Shown here: piece by piece, positions 24,697 to 34,027 of the stretch
Numbering within the stretch: position 1 is the stretch's first letter
Layout of the letters: each line of letters begins with the position of its first letter
Source of the DNA: CATOSD01 sp965203135
GTDB taxonomy: Bacteria > Chloroflexota > Dehalococcoidia > Lucifugimonadales > CATOSD01
Direction of reading: 5' to 3'
Assembly: GCA_965203135.1 (NCBI GenBank)
Contig: CBDBBO010000002.1
Span: forward strand, 310,001-374,000
Length of the DNA: 64,000 nt
Program-made: the position numbers and the translations under genes
The notes under the pieces: model-generated
Database searches by the model: none
Told to the model about the DNA's origin: nothing
Seen by the model: the letters and a program-made list of their open reading frames with translations, nothing else

Positions 24697-25956
24697 TTGT
24701 TGAAGAATGCCACGCGACCGAACTCGGCCTTCATGGCACGGCTCCGAGGCGCGCGAACCCTCAGGTCATTCCAGTACCGTGAATACCGCTTCCTCTGGTC
24801 CGGCACGGTCCTCTGGTCCTTGGGCTCGTGGATGCAGCGCATTGCCACCTCCTGGCTTGTCCTCACTCTCACCGAAAGCCCATTCCTCGTGGCCCTGGCT
24901 TACGCCCTGTATTTCATGCCCAGCTTCGTCGTCGCGCTGTTTGCGGGCACCGTTGCCGACCAGGTAAACCGCCGCAACCTGATGCTGGCGATCCTGGGCG
25001 TAAACGTCGCCGCCAGCGTCGCTCTCACTGCCATAGTAATGGCCGAGGTTGCCCAGCTCTGGTCCATTCTGGCCATCGTTGGCATCATTGGAGTCGGCAC
25101 CGCGTTTAAGATCCCGACCTCGCAGACCATGGCCTTCGACGTCGTCGGTCCCGAAAGCGTGCTCAATGCCGTATCCCTCCAATCGGTAGGTATGAGGGCC
25201 GTTGCTATTCTGGGTGCCGTAACCGGCGGAGCCTTGATCGAGACGGTCGGCATGGGCTACGCCTTCATGGCCGCCACGCTCAGCTACCTGCTGGGCCTCC
25301 TGCTGATAGCGCTGATGCGTTACACGGCCAGAAGCCGCCCCGAGACCCGAGCTTCGCTCGCCTCGAACCTCGTCGAAGGAATGCGGATATTCACCCGCTC
25401 TCGGCCGCTTGCGACCGTTCTGCTGATGGCCGTGCTGGCCGAGTCCTTTGGACTTGGAGCCATGGCGATGTTGCCCGTGTTGGCTGCCGAAGGAGTCTTG
25501 GGCGTCGGACCCGACGGGCTGGGCATAATGCAAGGCGCTATCGGCGTAGGCGGCGGAATCGCCGCGATAACCATAGCTTCGTTCAGCTCAGTAGGCCGCA
25601 AAGGGCGCCTGATTCTCATAGCGTTTCTGTGCTACGGCCTCGTCACGATTCTGGTCGGCCAATCCAATGTGTTCGTGCTGACCATCATCTTGCTCTGCTG
25701 TTTCGGCCTTGCGCAGTCCACCTTCGATACCATGCAAATTGTCATCCTCCAGCAGAACGTCCCCGACGAGATGAGGGGTCGGGCCATGGGCGGCTGGCTT
25801 GTGTGCGTGGGCATAGGCCCGTTCGGGTCACTGCTTCTCGGCTACTTGACCGAGGTATTCAGTGTCCAACAGGCCTTCGGCATAGGCGGCGCCCTCATTG
25901 TCGCGGTGGGACTCGTCCTGATTGCCACCGCGTCCAGAGTGCGCGCCATCGAGTGA
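24697..25956 (+). CDS. MFS exporter (MFS_3 / EntS-like)
   Basis: A major facilitator protein of about 419 residues with 12 predicted membrane segments. The cytoplasmic loop motif between helices 2 and 3 reads GTVADQVNRRNLM. The N-terminal SFQYREYRFLWSGTVLWSLGSWMQ is typical of the enterobactin-exporter-like MFS_3 family. GGAGGT at 24684-24689 lies seven bases before TTG 24697, taken as the start; a GTG at 24682 overlaps that ribosome site. It is divergent from ureohydrolase K. The cargo is unknown; export of a small metabolite or drug is the family norm. Confidence 0.82.
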   Translation: MLKNATRPNSAFMARLRGARTLRSFQYREYRFLWSGTVLWSLGSWMQRIATSWLVLTLTESPFLVALAYALYFMPSFVVALFAGTVADQVNRRNLMLAILGVNVAASVALTAIVMAEVAQLWSILAIVGIIGVGTAFKIPTSQTMAFDVVGPESVLNAVSLQSVGMRAVAILGAVTGGALIETVGMGYAFMAATLSYLLGLLLIALMRYTARSRPETRASLASNLVEGMRIFTRSRPLATVLLMAVLAESFGLGAMAMLPVLAAEGVLGVGPDGLGIMQGAIGVGGGIAAITIASFSSVGRKGRLILIAFLCYGLVTILVGQSNVFVLTIILLCCFGLAQSTFDTMQIVILQQNVPDEMRGRAMGGWLVCVGIGPFGSLLLGYLTEVFSVQQAFGIGGALIVAVGLVLIATASRVRAIE

Positions 25957-25981
25957 CGTGAACCCGCCCCTTGGGTTCAAC

Positions 25982-26917
25982 CTACACCGCCGTGCCGCCC
26001 CGCTCCTCTTGCGGAAGGTGGCTCAGCGCCTGGTCCACGAAGTTGACCCCCGCGAGGTCGCTCCACGCCGCCAGCAGCCCCCTGGTGATTGGGCCGGGCA
26101 TCTCGTCTCCAATGGCCCGCCCGTTCAGCGTGGCGACCGGAGATATTGAGTAGCTGGTGCTGGTGATGAACGCCTCGTCGGACTGGTAAACGTCGAACGG
26201 CGTGTAGTCGCCCTCCCTCACGGGAATGTCCAGCGTCTCGGCCAGTTCCATGATGGTAGCCATGCTTATGCCGGGCAGGACGTGGCGGCGATTGGGTACC
26301 TTGATCTCGCCGTCGGCCACGAACATGAAGTTGGCCCCCGTGCACTCCGCCACGTTGCCGTCCATGTCGAGCATAAGGGCGACCGCGTCCGGATGCGCCT
26401 CCTTGGCCTCGAACTCGGCCATGAAATGGTTCATCTTGTTCGCGATCTTAGCCTTTGGAGACAGGCTCTGCGGCGGTGTCCTGCGGACGGCAGGCGTGAC
26501 TACCCGCACCCCGTCGACGTACTGCCTGGCGAAGCCGGCGAAGTCCAGCGGCAGGCAGTAGATCGCCACGTTTGCGCCGTCGTGAAGTCGCGTGTTTATC
26601 AGGCCGCGGCTTACCACGTGCGTGATCGACCAGTCGTCGCTCGGCCCCAGCAGGTGCCGGTTCGCCTCCACCACCTCCAGCGTGATTCGCTCCATCTCGT
26701 CCTGGGAAAGACCCGGATCGATCCGCGTGTAGAGCATGGAGCGATAGAGCCGGTCCAGGTGCGCGCCCAGCTTGAAGGGCTCCCCACCGAACGTGCGCGT
26801 CATGTCATAGACCGAATCGCCCCAGCGAAACCCCCTGTCGAAAACGGATATGACGGCCTGACTCTCTGGTACGGTATTCCCATTTACGTATGCTACCCGC
26901 TCTGTGCTCTGTGCCAT
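25982..26917 (-). CDS. Class IV aminotransferase, second copy
   Basis: A 311-residue paralog of the 21535-22461 gene. The shared blocks include FDRGFRWGDSVYDMTRTF, LYRSMLYTRIDPGLSQDEM and the C-terminal GRAIGDEMPGPITRGLLAAWS. The PLP lysine lies in LSPKAKIANKMNHF, and NVAECTGANFMFV with GISMATIMELA bind the phosphate. The substrate-facing loop before the lysine differs from the first copy, so the two may act on different amino or keto acids. It converges on the MFS gene with a 25-base gap. Confidence 0.86.
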   Translation of the reverse strand: MAQSTERVAYVNGNTVPESQAVISVFDRGFRWGDSVYDMTRTFGGEPFKLGAHLDRLYRSMLYTRIDPGLSQDEMERITLEVVEANRHLLGPSDDWSITHVVSRGLINTRLHDGANVAIYCLPLDFAGFARQYVDGVRVVTPAVRRTPPQSLSPKAKIANKMNHFMAEFEAKEAHPDAVALMLDMDGNVAECTGANFMFVADGEIKVPNRRHVLPGISMATIMELAETLDIPVREGDYTPFDVYQSDEAFITSTSYSISPVATLNGRAIGDEMPGPITRGLLAAWSDLAGVNFVDQALSHLPQEERGGTAV

Positions 26918-27045
26918 GCCTGCTCCTTCTTCGTTTCCGAGTGCGTGATCGCCGCTCGCATTGACTGTGGACAGGTCGCGGTCTACACTCCCAATTGGGT
27001 TCGTCGGATTCCATCTGCCCCGCTTTGTAATGCCGCTTTGCTCCC

Positions 27046-27522
27046 GTGCCTGCGACCCTCCGTTCGAGTGTTCAAATGACCTACGGTTGGTACATTGCAG
27101 TTTCCCTACTCATCCGGACCGTCGTTGGGCTTGCGCTGTCCCTAATCTTGGGCACGTGCGCCATGTTCTTCTTCGAAGCTCTGTTCGCGGTCGCGGGAGC
27201 GGACTGGTCTCGCGTCCTGTTCGCATTGTGCTGGTTCTCCGCGATTGGCGTCGGGGGCGGTCTGGGCGGCTTCATCCCATGGGTCAACCTGGAGTCATCC
27301 CGCGAGGCGCGTAGAATACTCTACATCTATCTGGGCATAGCCCTGCTCGCCGCATTGGGCGGGGCGTGGGGCGGCTACTTCTACAAGGTCGTCCTGACCG
27401 ATTCGCTCACGCCATTCACAGGCAGAGAGGTCAGCTCGACGGCCATTTTCGGGGCAGCCGTTGCGGTCAATCTCGTAATCGTGCCGATTGCTCTCTACAG
27501 ACGCGCTCGGGAAGGGTGGTAG
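27046..27522 (+). CDS. Small membrane protein of unknown function
   Basis: A 158-residue protein (149 if it starts at ATG 27076) with about four hydrophobic helices: WYIAVSLLIRTVVGLALSLI, VLFALCWFSAIGVGGGLGGF, ILYIYLGIALLAALGGAWGG and AIFGAAVAVNLVIVPIALY. No known family is recognised. It stands alone, divergent from the aminotransferase, and converges on the ABC-transporter operon across a strong hairpin. Base composition and frame length support a real gene. Confidence 0.6.
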   Translation: MPATLRSSVQMTYGWYIAVSLLIRTVVGLALSLILGTCAMFFFEALFAVAGADWSRVLFALCWFSAIGVGGGLGGFIPWVNLESSREARRILYIYLGIALLAALGGAWGGYFYKVVLTDSLTPFTGREVSSTAIFGAAVAVNLVIVPIALYRRAREGW

Positions 27523-27574
27523 GTCCGGCGACGGCCCCACGCCGCGGCCGCTCCGCGCCTGGACTTGATTCGAC

Positions 27575-27616
27575 AGGGCACCGGCGCGCGAATTCGTAAA
27601 CACCCGCCGGTGCCCT
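27575..27616. terminator. 12-bp perfect inverted repeat between convergent genes
   Basis: AGGGCACCGGCG (27575-27586) pairs with CGCCGGTGCCCT (27605-27616) around an 18-base loop. It is midway between the stops of the small membrane protein and the binding-protein gene, so it can serve both directions. There is no T run, so termination would depend on the stem alone or on Rho. Confidence 0.5.
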
Positions 27617-27683
27617 CGTTGCTCGGCGACCGGAGGTGTCAGCCGCGTGCGTGGCCCCACCACCGGTCACGGGTTACAGTCGG

Positions 27684-29369
27684 CTAGCGCTTCTTGAACA
27701 GCCAGACGTAGGCCGCCTCGCGCTTCTCCACCTTCCAGTCCCACTCGTTGGAGACACCGTACACGAAGTTGAGTTGGTACAGGCTCAGTATTGCGTAGGA
27801 CTTGTTAAGAGCCGCGTAGGCCTCCTTCCACTTGGCGTTACGAGCCGCCCCGACGGGCAGGACTTTGGCTTCGTTGCCTATGCGGATCCAATCGTTGATG
27901 TACTCCTCTTCCCAGACGCCGGGAGAGGTCTCTTCCCAGCCGCACCAGCGTATGGTGGTAACCTCCGGGTTCACGCCTCGCCAGTGCCAGCCCTCCGGGT
28001 CGCCGTGCGTGTCGACCGGCAGTCTGAACTGGTAGTCCCAGTCGCAGGCGCCCGCGCCTGTCTTCTCTTCCCGGATGGCGTCGTCAGCGATGAAGGCTAC
28101 GGCGTTGATGCCGGCTTGCGACACCATGTCGGCTACCACCTGGTTCTGCCTGACGTCCTCGTTGTACACGCCCCTGGGCGCGAGGAACTCGATCGGCTCG
28201 TCGTTGTACAGGCCCTCCGCCTTCAGCTCCGCGACGAGCTTCTTGGCGTTCTCCAGGTCGTAGTTGGGGAATGGAGGCTCGTTCGCGTCGTAGATGATGC
28301 TGGTCGACGGCACGTTTCCGCGAAGCAGCGAGCCGAATCCGCCGAGAACGTCGTTGAGCACTGTCTCTCTGTCGATGGCCTCACTGATCGCCTGGCGAAG
28401 CCTCCGCTCTTTGAGCACGGGCTGGCGACCCACATTGATGTAGTAGACCTGGACGTCGAACTGCCCCTCGGACATGATCCGATGGTCCGGGCTGTTGTTG
28501 ATCGTCTCCACCTGCGGTATGAGCGGGTTGACCAGCCAGTCGATTTCTCCGCTCAGTAGTGCCGCCAGCCTGGTCGCCGGGTCCGGTATTGCGAAGACGG
28601 TCGCCCTTTCGGGCATGACGCTTGCCTGTGGGCCGAACCAGTCCCGGTTCGCCTCCAGCTCCACCTTCTCCAACTCGACCCAGTCCACGAACTTGTACGC
28701 GCCCGTGCCCCCGCCTACCGGGCGGAGCCTGAAGTTGTCGAGTCCGACCTCGTTCAGCAGGTCCACGTTCTCGATGCCGTTGAAGAAATTGGTCTCCTCG
28801 AACGGCTGAATCGGGTGCGGCGTGTCCAGCGTCCAGCTTAGTGTGTACGGACCCTCCACCGTGATGTCTATCACGTCCTGGTAGTAGGGAGTGCCCCTCA
28901 AGGCCGGTTCCGCGTTCATCACGTGCTCGACGGCCTTCTTCGCCGCCTCGGCGTTGAAGGGATCGCCGTTGTGGAACGTGACGCCCTCGCGGAGCGTCCA
29001 GGTCCACTTGGTGAAGTCGCTGTTCGTCTCCCACGCGGTGGCGAGACGGCCGGACAGCTCGTCGTCGATGATCTCGACTAGCGGGTCCCAGATGTTCTTC
29101 TGGAACATCACGTTCTGGAGTGACGCCCTGTCACGGCTGTACATGCTGTTGGGCTCGGCGCCCTGTGCCATCCGAATGTGCTCTGTAGCGGTGACTTCAG
29201 CGGGGGCCGCCGTCGCGGGAACCGCGGTCGGCTGCGCCGCCGCGACAGGGGCACTGGTGGCTGCCGGTTCCTCCTCTTCGTCGTCGGCGCCACCGCAGGC
29301 AACGACGATCGCCATCACACCTGCCAGCACGATGGCCAACCATGTGTATCGCACTAATGGGTTAAACAA
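27684..29369 (-). CDS. ABC transporter substrate-binding lipoprotein, family 5 (copy 1)
   Basis: A 561-residue SBP_bac_5 (DppA/OppA/NikA type) lipoprotein. The best start is TTG 29369, behind AGGAGGT. It gives a clean signal peptide ending in the lipobox VVAC and exactly the length of the sister gene at 31614-33299. Longer ATG starts at 29423 and 29462 would bury the signal. After the Cys comes an acidic, then Ala/Pro/Thr-rich linker, then the mature domain (ITATEHIR-like, SGRLATAWETNSDFTKWTW). It probably delivers peptides or another cationic solute to the adjacent permeases; the ligand is unknown. Confidence 0.85.
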   Translation of the reverse strand: MFNPLVRYTWLAIVLAGVMAIVVACGGADDEEEEPAATSAPVAAAQPTAVPATAAPAEVTATEHIRMAQGAEPNSMYSRDRASLQNVMFQKNIWDPLVEIIDDELSGRLATAWETNSDFTKWTWTLREGVTFHNGDPFNAEAAKKAVEHVMNAEPALRGTPYYQDVIDITVEGPYTLSWTLDTPHPIQPFEETNFFNGIENVDLLNEVGLDNFRLRPVGGGTGAYKFVDWVELEKVELEANRDWFGPQASVMPERATVFAIPDPATRLAALLSGEIDWLVNPLIPQVETINNSPDHRIMSEGQFDVQVYYINVGRQPVLKERRLRQAISEAIDRETVLNDVLGGFGSLLRGNVPSTSIIYDANEPPFPNYDLENAKKLVAELKAEGLYNDEPIEFLAPRGVYNEDVRQNQVVADMVSQAGINAVAFIADDAIREEKTGAGACDWDYQFRLPVDTHGDPEGWHWRGVNPEVTTIRWCGWEETSPGVWEEEYINDWIRIGNEAKVLPVGAARNAKWKEAYAALNKSYAILSLYQLNFVYGVSNEWDWKVEKREAAYVWLFKKR

Positions 29370-29535
29370 GCGCTCACCTCCTGAAGTAGTTAGAGAGATT
29401 CCGGTGGTTTCGGGTTGTTCCATCACTCCTTTCGCTCGAGGAGCCAGTCGCTCCTCAGCCATCGTTTGCGCCGCCGCAGCGGCCTTGGTCGTGGCGCCTG
29501 CGCCTCCGCACCGGCGCGTTCGTTTCGGACTGCAG

Positions 29536-30468
29536 CTAGTCCGTGCCTCGCAGAGCGGGATCGAGAATGTCCCGCAGCCAGTCGCCGATCTGTTGCACTC
29601 CCAGGACTATGAGAGTAAGCGCGATGCCCGGGAAGCTCGACAGCCACCAGCCGTTGTGCAGATAGCCTCTACCCTCCTGGAGCATCTGGCCCCAGCTCGC
29701 GGTTGGCGGCTGGATGCCAAGACCCAGGAAGCTCAGGCCCGCCTCCAGTAGTATGACTCTGGCCATGTCCAGCGTGGCCACCACGAAGAGGGAAGACAAT
29801 GCGTTGGGAAGGATGTGGCGGACCATTATGTTCTGCGTGTCGGCGCCCACCGCCCTGGCCGCCGTGACGTACTCCGTCTCCTTGATGCTGAGCACCTGGC
29901 CCCGCATGGTGCGGGCGTAGGTGACCCAACCCGTCAATGCGATAACGAGGGTCAGCTTGACCAAGCCGGGTCCAAGCGAACCGATTATTGCGATAGCAAC
30001 CAGTATGCTGGGCATGCTGAGCTGTATGTCAGCAAGCCCCATGATTACTTCGTCTATGTACTTACGGAATCCGGACTCGCCTGAGTAGAAGCCCGCGATC
30101 AGGCCCGCCGCGGTCCCGGAAACGGCGCCGATGATCACGGCGGCGAATCCAATGCCCAGGGAGATGCGGGAACCGTGCAGCACCCGGCTGAGGACGTCCC
30201 TGCCCAGATCGTCGCTGCCCATGATGTACGTCCGGCCACTTCGCTCGAGGGGCGTGAAACTTGGCGGCTTGAGAACGTCGGTCAACTCCTGTTCGAGAGG
30301 ATCGTAGGGGGAGACCACGTCCGCGAGTATAGCGCCTAGCGAGAACAGGATGAGCATGGCTATCCCGAACCACGCCATGAACCGGATCCTCAGCCGCTTT
30401 ATCTTCTCGAGCAGACTGAGATTCGCGTTTCGCCGCAGTGGTGCTACAGTGACGCCTGTATCCTGCAT
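29536..30468 (-). CDS. ABC transporter permease (DppC-like)
   Basis: A 310-residue inner-membrane permease with an N-terminal OppC_N segment (FMAWFGIAMLILFSLGAIL, then DVVSPYDPLEQ) and the binding-protein-dependent permease domain. The EAA loop that docks the ATPase reads EYVTAARAVGADTQNIMVRHILPN in part. YIMGSDDLGRDVLSRVLHGSR is a strong DppC/OppC mark. It is the second permease, 15 bases after the DppB-like gene. The matching ATPase genes are not adjacent. Confidence 0.9.
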   Translation of the reverse strand: MQDTGVTVAPLRRNANLSLLEKIKRLRIRFMAWFGIAMLILFSLGAILADVVSPYDPLEQELTDVLKPPSFTPLERSGRTYIMGSDDLGRDVLSRVLHGSRISLGIGFAAVIIGAVSGTAAGLIAGFYSGESGFRKYIDEVIMGLADIQLSMPSILVAIAIIGSLGPGLVKLTLVIALTGWVTYARTMRGQVLSIKETEYVTAARAVGADTQNIMVRHILPNALSSLFVVATLDMARVILLEAGLSFLGLGIQPPTASWGQMLQEGRGYLHNGWWLSSFPGIALTLIVLGVQQIGDWLRDILDPALRGTD

Positions 30469-30483
30469 GATCCTCTAGCGCAG

Positions 30484-31458
30484 CTAACTGTACCTTATCC
30501 TCGGATCGAGAAATCCGTAGATCATGTCTACGATGAGGTTGACGAAAACAAAGATGGAAGCGATGACGATTATCGCGGCCTGCACCACCGCAAAATCCCG
30601 CTTCTGGATGGCCTCGATGGCCTCTCTGCCGAGGCCGGGCCAGGCAAATACCGTCTCCGTGATAACGGCTCCCGCAAGGAAGAAGCCGGTCTGAATGCCG
30701 ACTATCGTAACCACCGGTATCGCCGCGTTTTTCACCGCGTGGCCCAGCAGTACGGAGCCCTCGTGAAGGCCCTTGGCCCTGGCAGTGCGAATGTAGTCCT
30801 GCCTGAGGACCTCGAGCATTGCTGAGCGCGTGATCCGGGCGATGATCGCCATCGGCAGAAAGGCCAGCACTATCGCCGGCAGAACGAGGTGTTTCAAACC
30901 GTCGAGCGTGTGGAAGCTGAAACTCAGCAACTCGACGCCGAAGAAAGGCGTGGCGTCTCCTCGGCCGTGCGTTGGGAACCATCCCAGTTGCACCGAGAAG
31001 ACCAGGATCATGATTATGCCCATCCAGAAGCTGGGCCATGCCTGCCCCAGCACGGCGACAGACATCACCGCCTGGTCTGATTTCGACCCTCTCCTCACGG
31101 CGGCAAAGATCCCCGCCGGAACGGCAAGAACCATTGTGATGATGAACGAGGCCACCGCCAGCTCAACCGTAGCCGGCAGCCGGGCGCTGACAAGGGAAAG
31201 CGCGGACTGATGCCGCCAGATGGAGTCTCCCCAGTCGCCGCGAAGAATGTCCAGCCAGAACTGACCGAACTGCACGATAAGCGGCCGGTCGAGGCCGAGT
31301 TGCTTGCGAACAATTTCGTACTGTCCTGGCTCGACGCGCTCGCCCAGCATCATCCCCACAACATCGCCGGAGAGTCGGGTCGTAAAGAAGACGATGGAGG
31401 AGATTATGATGAGGACGACGATGGCGCGAGGTATGCGTCTTGCAAGGAATCTGCCCAC
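30484..31458 (-). CDS. ABC transporter permease (DppB-like)
   Basis: A 324-residue permease with the typical DppB start (LARRIPRAIVVLIIISSIVF), then MMLGERVEPGQYEIVRKQLGLD and the EAA loop DYIRTARAKGLHEGSVLLGH. Six hydrophobic helices are visible. It lies between binding-protein copy 2 upstream and the DppC-like gene downstream on the same strand, with a 155-base gap after copy 2. Confidence 0.9.
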   Translation of the reverse strand: MGRFLARRIPRAIVVLIIISSIVFFTTRLSGDVVGMMLGERVEPGQYEIVRKQLGLDRPLIVQFGQFWLDILRGDWGDSIWRHQSALSLVSARLPATVELAVASFIITMVLAVPAGIFAAVRRGSKSDQAVMSVAVLGQAWPSFWMGIIMILVFSVQLGWFPTHGRGDATPFFGVELLSFSFHTLDGLKHLVLPAIVLAFLPMAIIARITRSAMLEVLRQDYIRTARAKGLHEGSVLLGHAVKNAAIPVVTIVGIQTGFFLAGAVITETVFAWPGLGREAIEAIQKRDFAVVQAAIIVIASIFVFVNLIVDMIYGFLDPRIRYS

Positions 31459-31613
31459 CTGGACTTACATCTCACTTCCCGGCCGTGAAGCCTGGTTCCG
31501 CCTACCCCTCCGGGCGTCCAGCCGTCGCCCGGAGGGATCTGCACGCTTTCAGTGGTTTGGTTGTAGTTCGCACCGCCTTGCGGAGTTTGACTTTTGGCCT
31601 GAGGAACCGTAAA

Positions 31614-33299
31614 TCAGCGCTTTTTGAACAGCCAGATGTACGCCGCCTCGCGCTTTTCGACCTCCCAGTCCCAATCGTTGGAGACGCCGTAGACGAAGTT
31701 GAGCTGGTAGAGACCGAGACCCGCGTAGGACTTGTTGAAGGCGTCGTAGGCCTCTCGCCACTTGGCGAGGCGCTCCGGGCCGACCGGCATCTGACGCGCC
31801 TCGTGGCCGAGCCTCAGATAGTCATTGACGAAATCGTCCTCCCAGACTCCAGGGGAGGTCTCTTCCCAGCCGCACCAGTTGTTCTTGCTTCTGTCCGGAT
31901 TCAGCCACCTCCACCACCAACCCGCGGGGTCGCCGTGGGTGTCCACCGGCAGCCTGAACTGGAAGTCCCAGTCGCAGACGCCGGGGCTCGTCTTCTCTTC
32001 TCGGATGGCGTCGTCAGCGATGAACGCGACCGCATTTATGCCTGCCTGCGACACCATGTCGGCGACTACCTGGTTTTGCCTCACGTCCTCGTTGTATACG
32101 CCGCGGGGAGCCAGGAACTCGATCTCCTCGCCGTTGTATACGCCCTCCGCCTTCAACTCCTCGACGAGTCTCTTGGCATTTTCGAGGTCGTAGTTCGGGA
32201 AGGGCGGCGCGCTCTCGTCGTAGAGCTCGCTGGTAGTGGGCACGTTGAACCTGAGCAGTGCGCCATACCCTCCGAGCACGTCGTTGAGCGCTGTCTCCCT
32301 GTCGATCGCCTCACTGATCGCTTGGCGAAGTCTCCTGTCCTTGAGCGCGGGCACCCGGCCGACGTTTATGTAGTACACCTGAACGTCGAATTGGCCCTTG
32401 GACATGATTCTATGGTCGGGGCTGCCGTCGATGGTCTCTACCTGCGGTATGAGCGGGTTGACCAGCCAGTCGATCTCGCCGCTCAGAAGCGCCGCCAGCC
32501 GCGTTGCGGGGTCTGGGATGGCGAAGACGGTGGCCTTTTCGGGCATCACGGCGGCCTGGGGGCCCCACCAGTCGCGGTTCGCCTCCAGCTCCACCTTCTC
32601 CAGCTCTGTCCACTCGACGAACTTGTAGGCGCCGGTTGCGCCGCCAACCGGCGCAACCCTGAAGTTGTCGAGGCCCACCTCCAATAGAAGGTCGACGTTC
32701 TCTACGCCGTTGTAGAAGTTGGTCTCTTCGTGCGCCTGAATTGGATGCGGCACCTTCAGTGTCCAGCTGAGCGTATACTCGTCCTCCGCTACGACGTCGA
32801 TGACGTCCAGGTAGTTGGGCGTTCCTCGCAGGGACGGCTCCGCGTCCCTGACGTATTCCACCGCCTTCTTGGCGGCCTCCGCGTTGAACGGGTCTCCGTT
32901 GTGGAAGGTAACTCCCTCTCGGAGTTGGAACGTCCACTTGGTGAAGTCGCTGTTCGCCTTCCACTCGACGGCGAGCCGTCCGGACAACTCGTCGTTGATC
33001 ACCTCAACGAAGGGATCGTAAATGTTCTTCTGGAACAGCACATTCTGTATCGAGGCCCTGTCACGGCTGTACATGCTGTTCGGCTCGGCGCCCTGGGCCA
33101 TTCTGATGTGCTCAGTCGCCGTGATCTCGGCTGGCGCGGCCGTCGCGGGAACCGCCGTTGGTTGAGCAGCCGCGGCAGGTGCGGTGGTAGGTGCTGCTTC
33201 CTCATCGGTCTCGTCGGCTCCTCCGCAGGCGAGAGCGAACGCCATGACGCCTGCAAGCGCGGCAACCAACAACATGGGCCAGAGTCGTAGTGAGAGCAT
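31614..33299 (-). CDS. ABC transporter substrate-binding lipoprotein, family 5 (copy 2)
   Basis: A 561-residue sister of the 27684-29369 gene with the same length and long identical stretches (TEHIRMAQGAEPNSMYSRDR; IDWLVNPLIPQVETI). The signal peptide ends in LAC, followed by an Ala-Pro-Thr linker. ATG 33299 follows GGGGAGGTGACTCG. It is the first gene of the importer operon. The differences cluster in the middle and C-terminal thirds (for example near KNNWCGWEE), which may tune ligand choice while both share the same permeases. Confidence 0.88.
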   Translation of the reverse strand: MLSLRLWPMLLVAALAGVMAFALACGGADETDEEAAPTTAPAAAAQPTAVPATAAPAEITATEHIRMAQGAEPNSMYSRDRASIQNVLFQKNIYDPFVEVINDELSGRLAVEWKANSDFTKWTFQLREGVTFHNGDPFNAEAAKKAVEYVRDAEPSLRGTPNYLDVIDVVAEDEYTLSWTLKVPHPIQAHEETNFYNGVENVDLLLEVGLDNFRVAPVGGATGAYKFVEWTELEKVELEANRDWWGPQAAVMPEKATVFAIPDPATRLAALLSGEIDWLVNPLIPQVETIDGSPDHRIMSKGQFDVQVYYINVGRVPALKDRRLRQAISEAIDRETALNDVLGGYGALLRFNVPTTSELYDESAPPFPNYDLENAKRLVEELKAEGVYNGEEIEFLAPRGVYNEDVRQNQVVADMVSQAGINAVAFIADDAIREEKTSPGVCDWDFQFRLPVDTHGDPAGWWWRWLNPDRSKNNWCGWEETSPGVWEDDFVNDYLRLGHEARQMPVGPERLAKWREAYDAFNKSYAGLGLYQLNFVYGVSNDWDWEVEKREAAYIWLFKKR

Positions 33300-33468
33300 C
33301 GAGTCACCTCCCCTGAGAGAAAGGGAAAATCACACGGCAAATGGTGTGACGGCTCAAGGTTCAAACGAACCAGTCTCTTGTGGGTGGTAAGATAGTGATT
33401 AGCTTAGAGGTTGTCAACTCATTGAGACTTATGGGACTCCCACCACCCATCAACTCTGGAGGAAGCAA

Positions 33469-33981
33469 ATGGATTCAATGCAGGTTGTTCGCATGGGGCT
33501 GGAGGAGTATTACGAGGACATGACGAGGGCGCTGGATGGCCTAACGCCGGAGGAGCGCCGCTTCCAGCCCGGCCCCGAGTCGCACCACATCGACTTCGCC
33601 GTCTGGCACATGGCCAGGGTGGAGGACAGCTGGGTCCAGGGGTTCGCCAGGGGTGTGGAACCGGTCTGGGCACGTGACGGATGGGAGGAACGCGTGGGAA
33701 TACCTGCCACCGAGGGTGGGTACGGGTATTCGGCCCAACAGGTCCGCGATTTACCCCGCTTCGAACTGTCGGACATCATCGAGTACTACGAGAGCGTTCG
33801 AACCGAAACTTTCGCCTACCTCGACTCGCTGACCGAAACCGACCTCGATCATGCTCCGAGCCGCGGATACCGGCCCGGCTACACCATCGGCAGGATGTTC
33901 AGCCACCTGATAGTGGAGCAGGCGCAGCACACCGGCCAGGTCGCGTACCTGAGGGGACTGCAGCGCGGTTTGGACGGGTAG
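33469..33981 (+). CDS. DinB/YfiT-like four-helix metalloprotein
   Basis: A 170-residue DinB superfamily protein. The three expected metal-binding histidines are in FAVWHMARVED and in the C-terminal SHLIVEQAQHTGQVAYLRG block (two). GGAGGAAG precedes ATG 33469. Members include thiol-dependent S-transferases and hydrolases, but most have no known reaction. It is divergent from the ABC importer and converges on the MMPL transporter gene. Confidence 0.8.
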   Translation: MDSMQVVRMGLEEYYEDMTRALDGLTPEERRFQPGPESHHIDFAVWHMARVEDSWVQGFARGVEPVWARDGWEERVGIPATEGGYGYSAQQVRDLPRFELSDIIEYYESVRTETFAYLDSLTETDLDHAPSRGYRPGYTIGRMFSHLIVEQAQHTGQVAYLRGLQRGLDG

Positions 33982-34027
33982 TGTCGAGACTTTTCGAGCA
34001 GCCGCTGGCCGGCGCGCGCCCGCGCGC

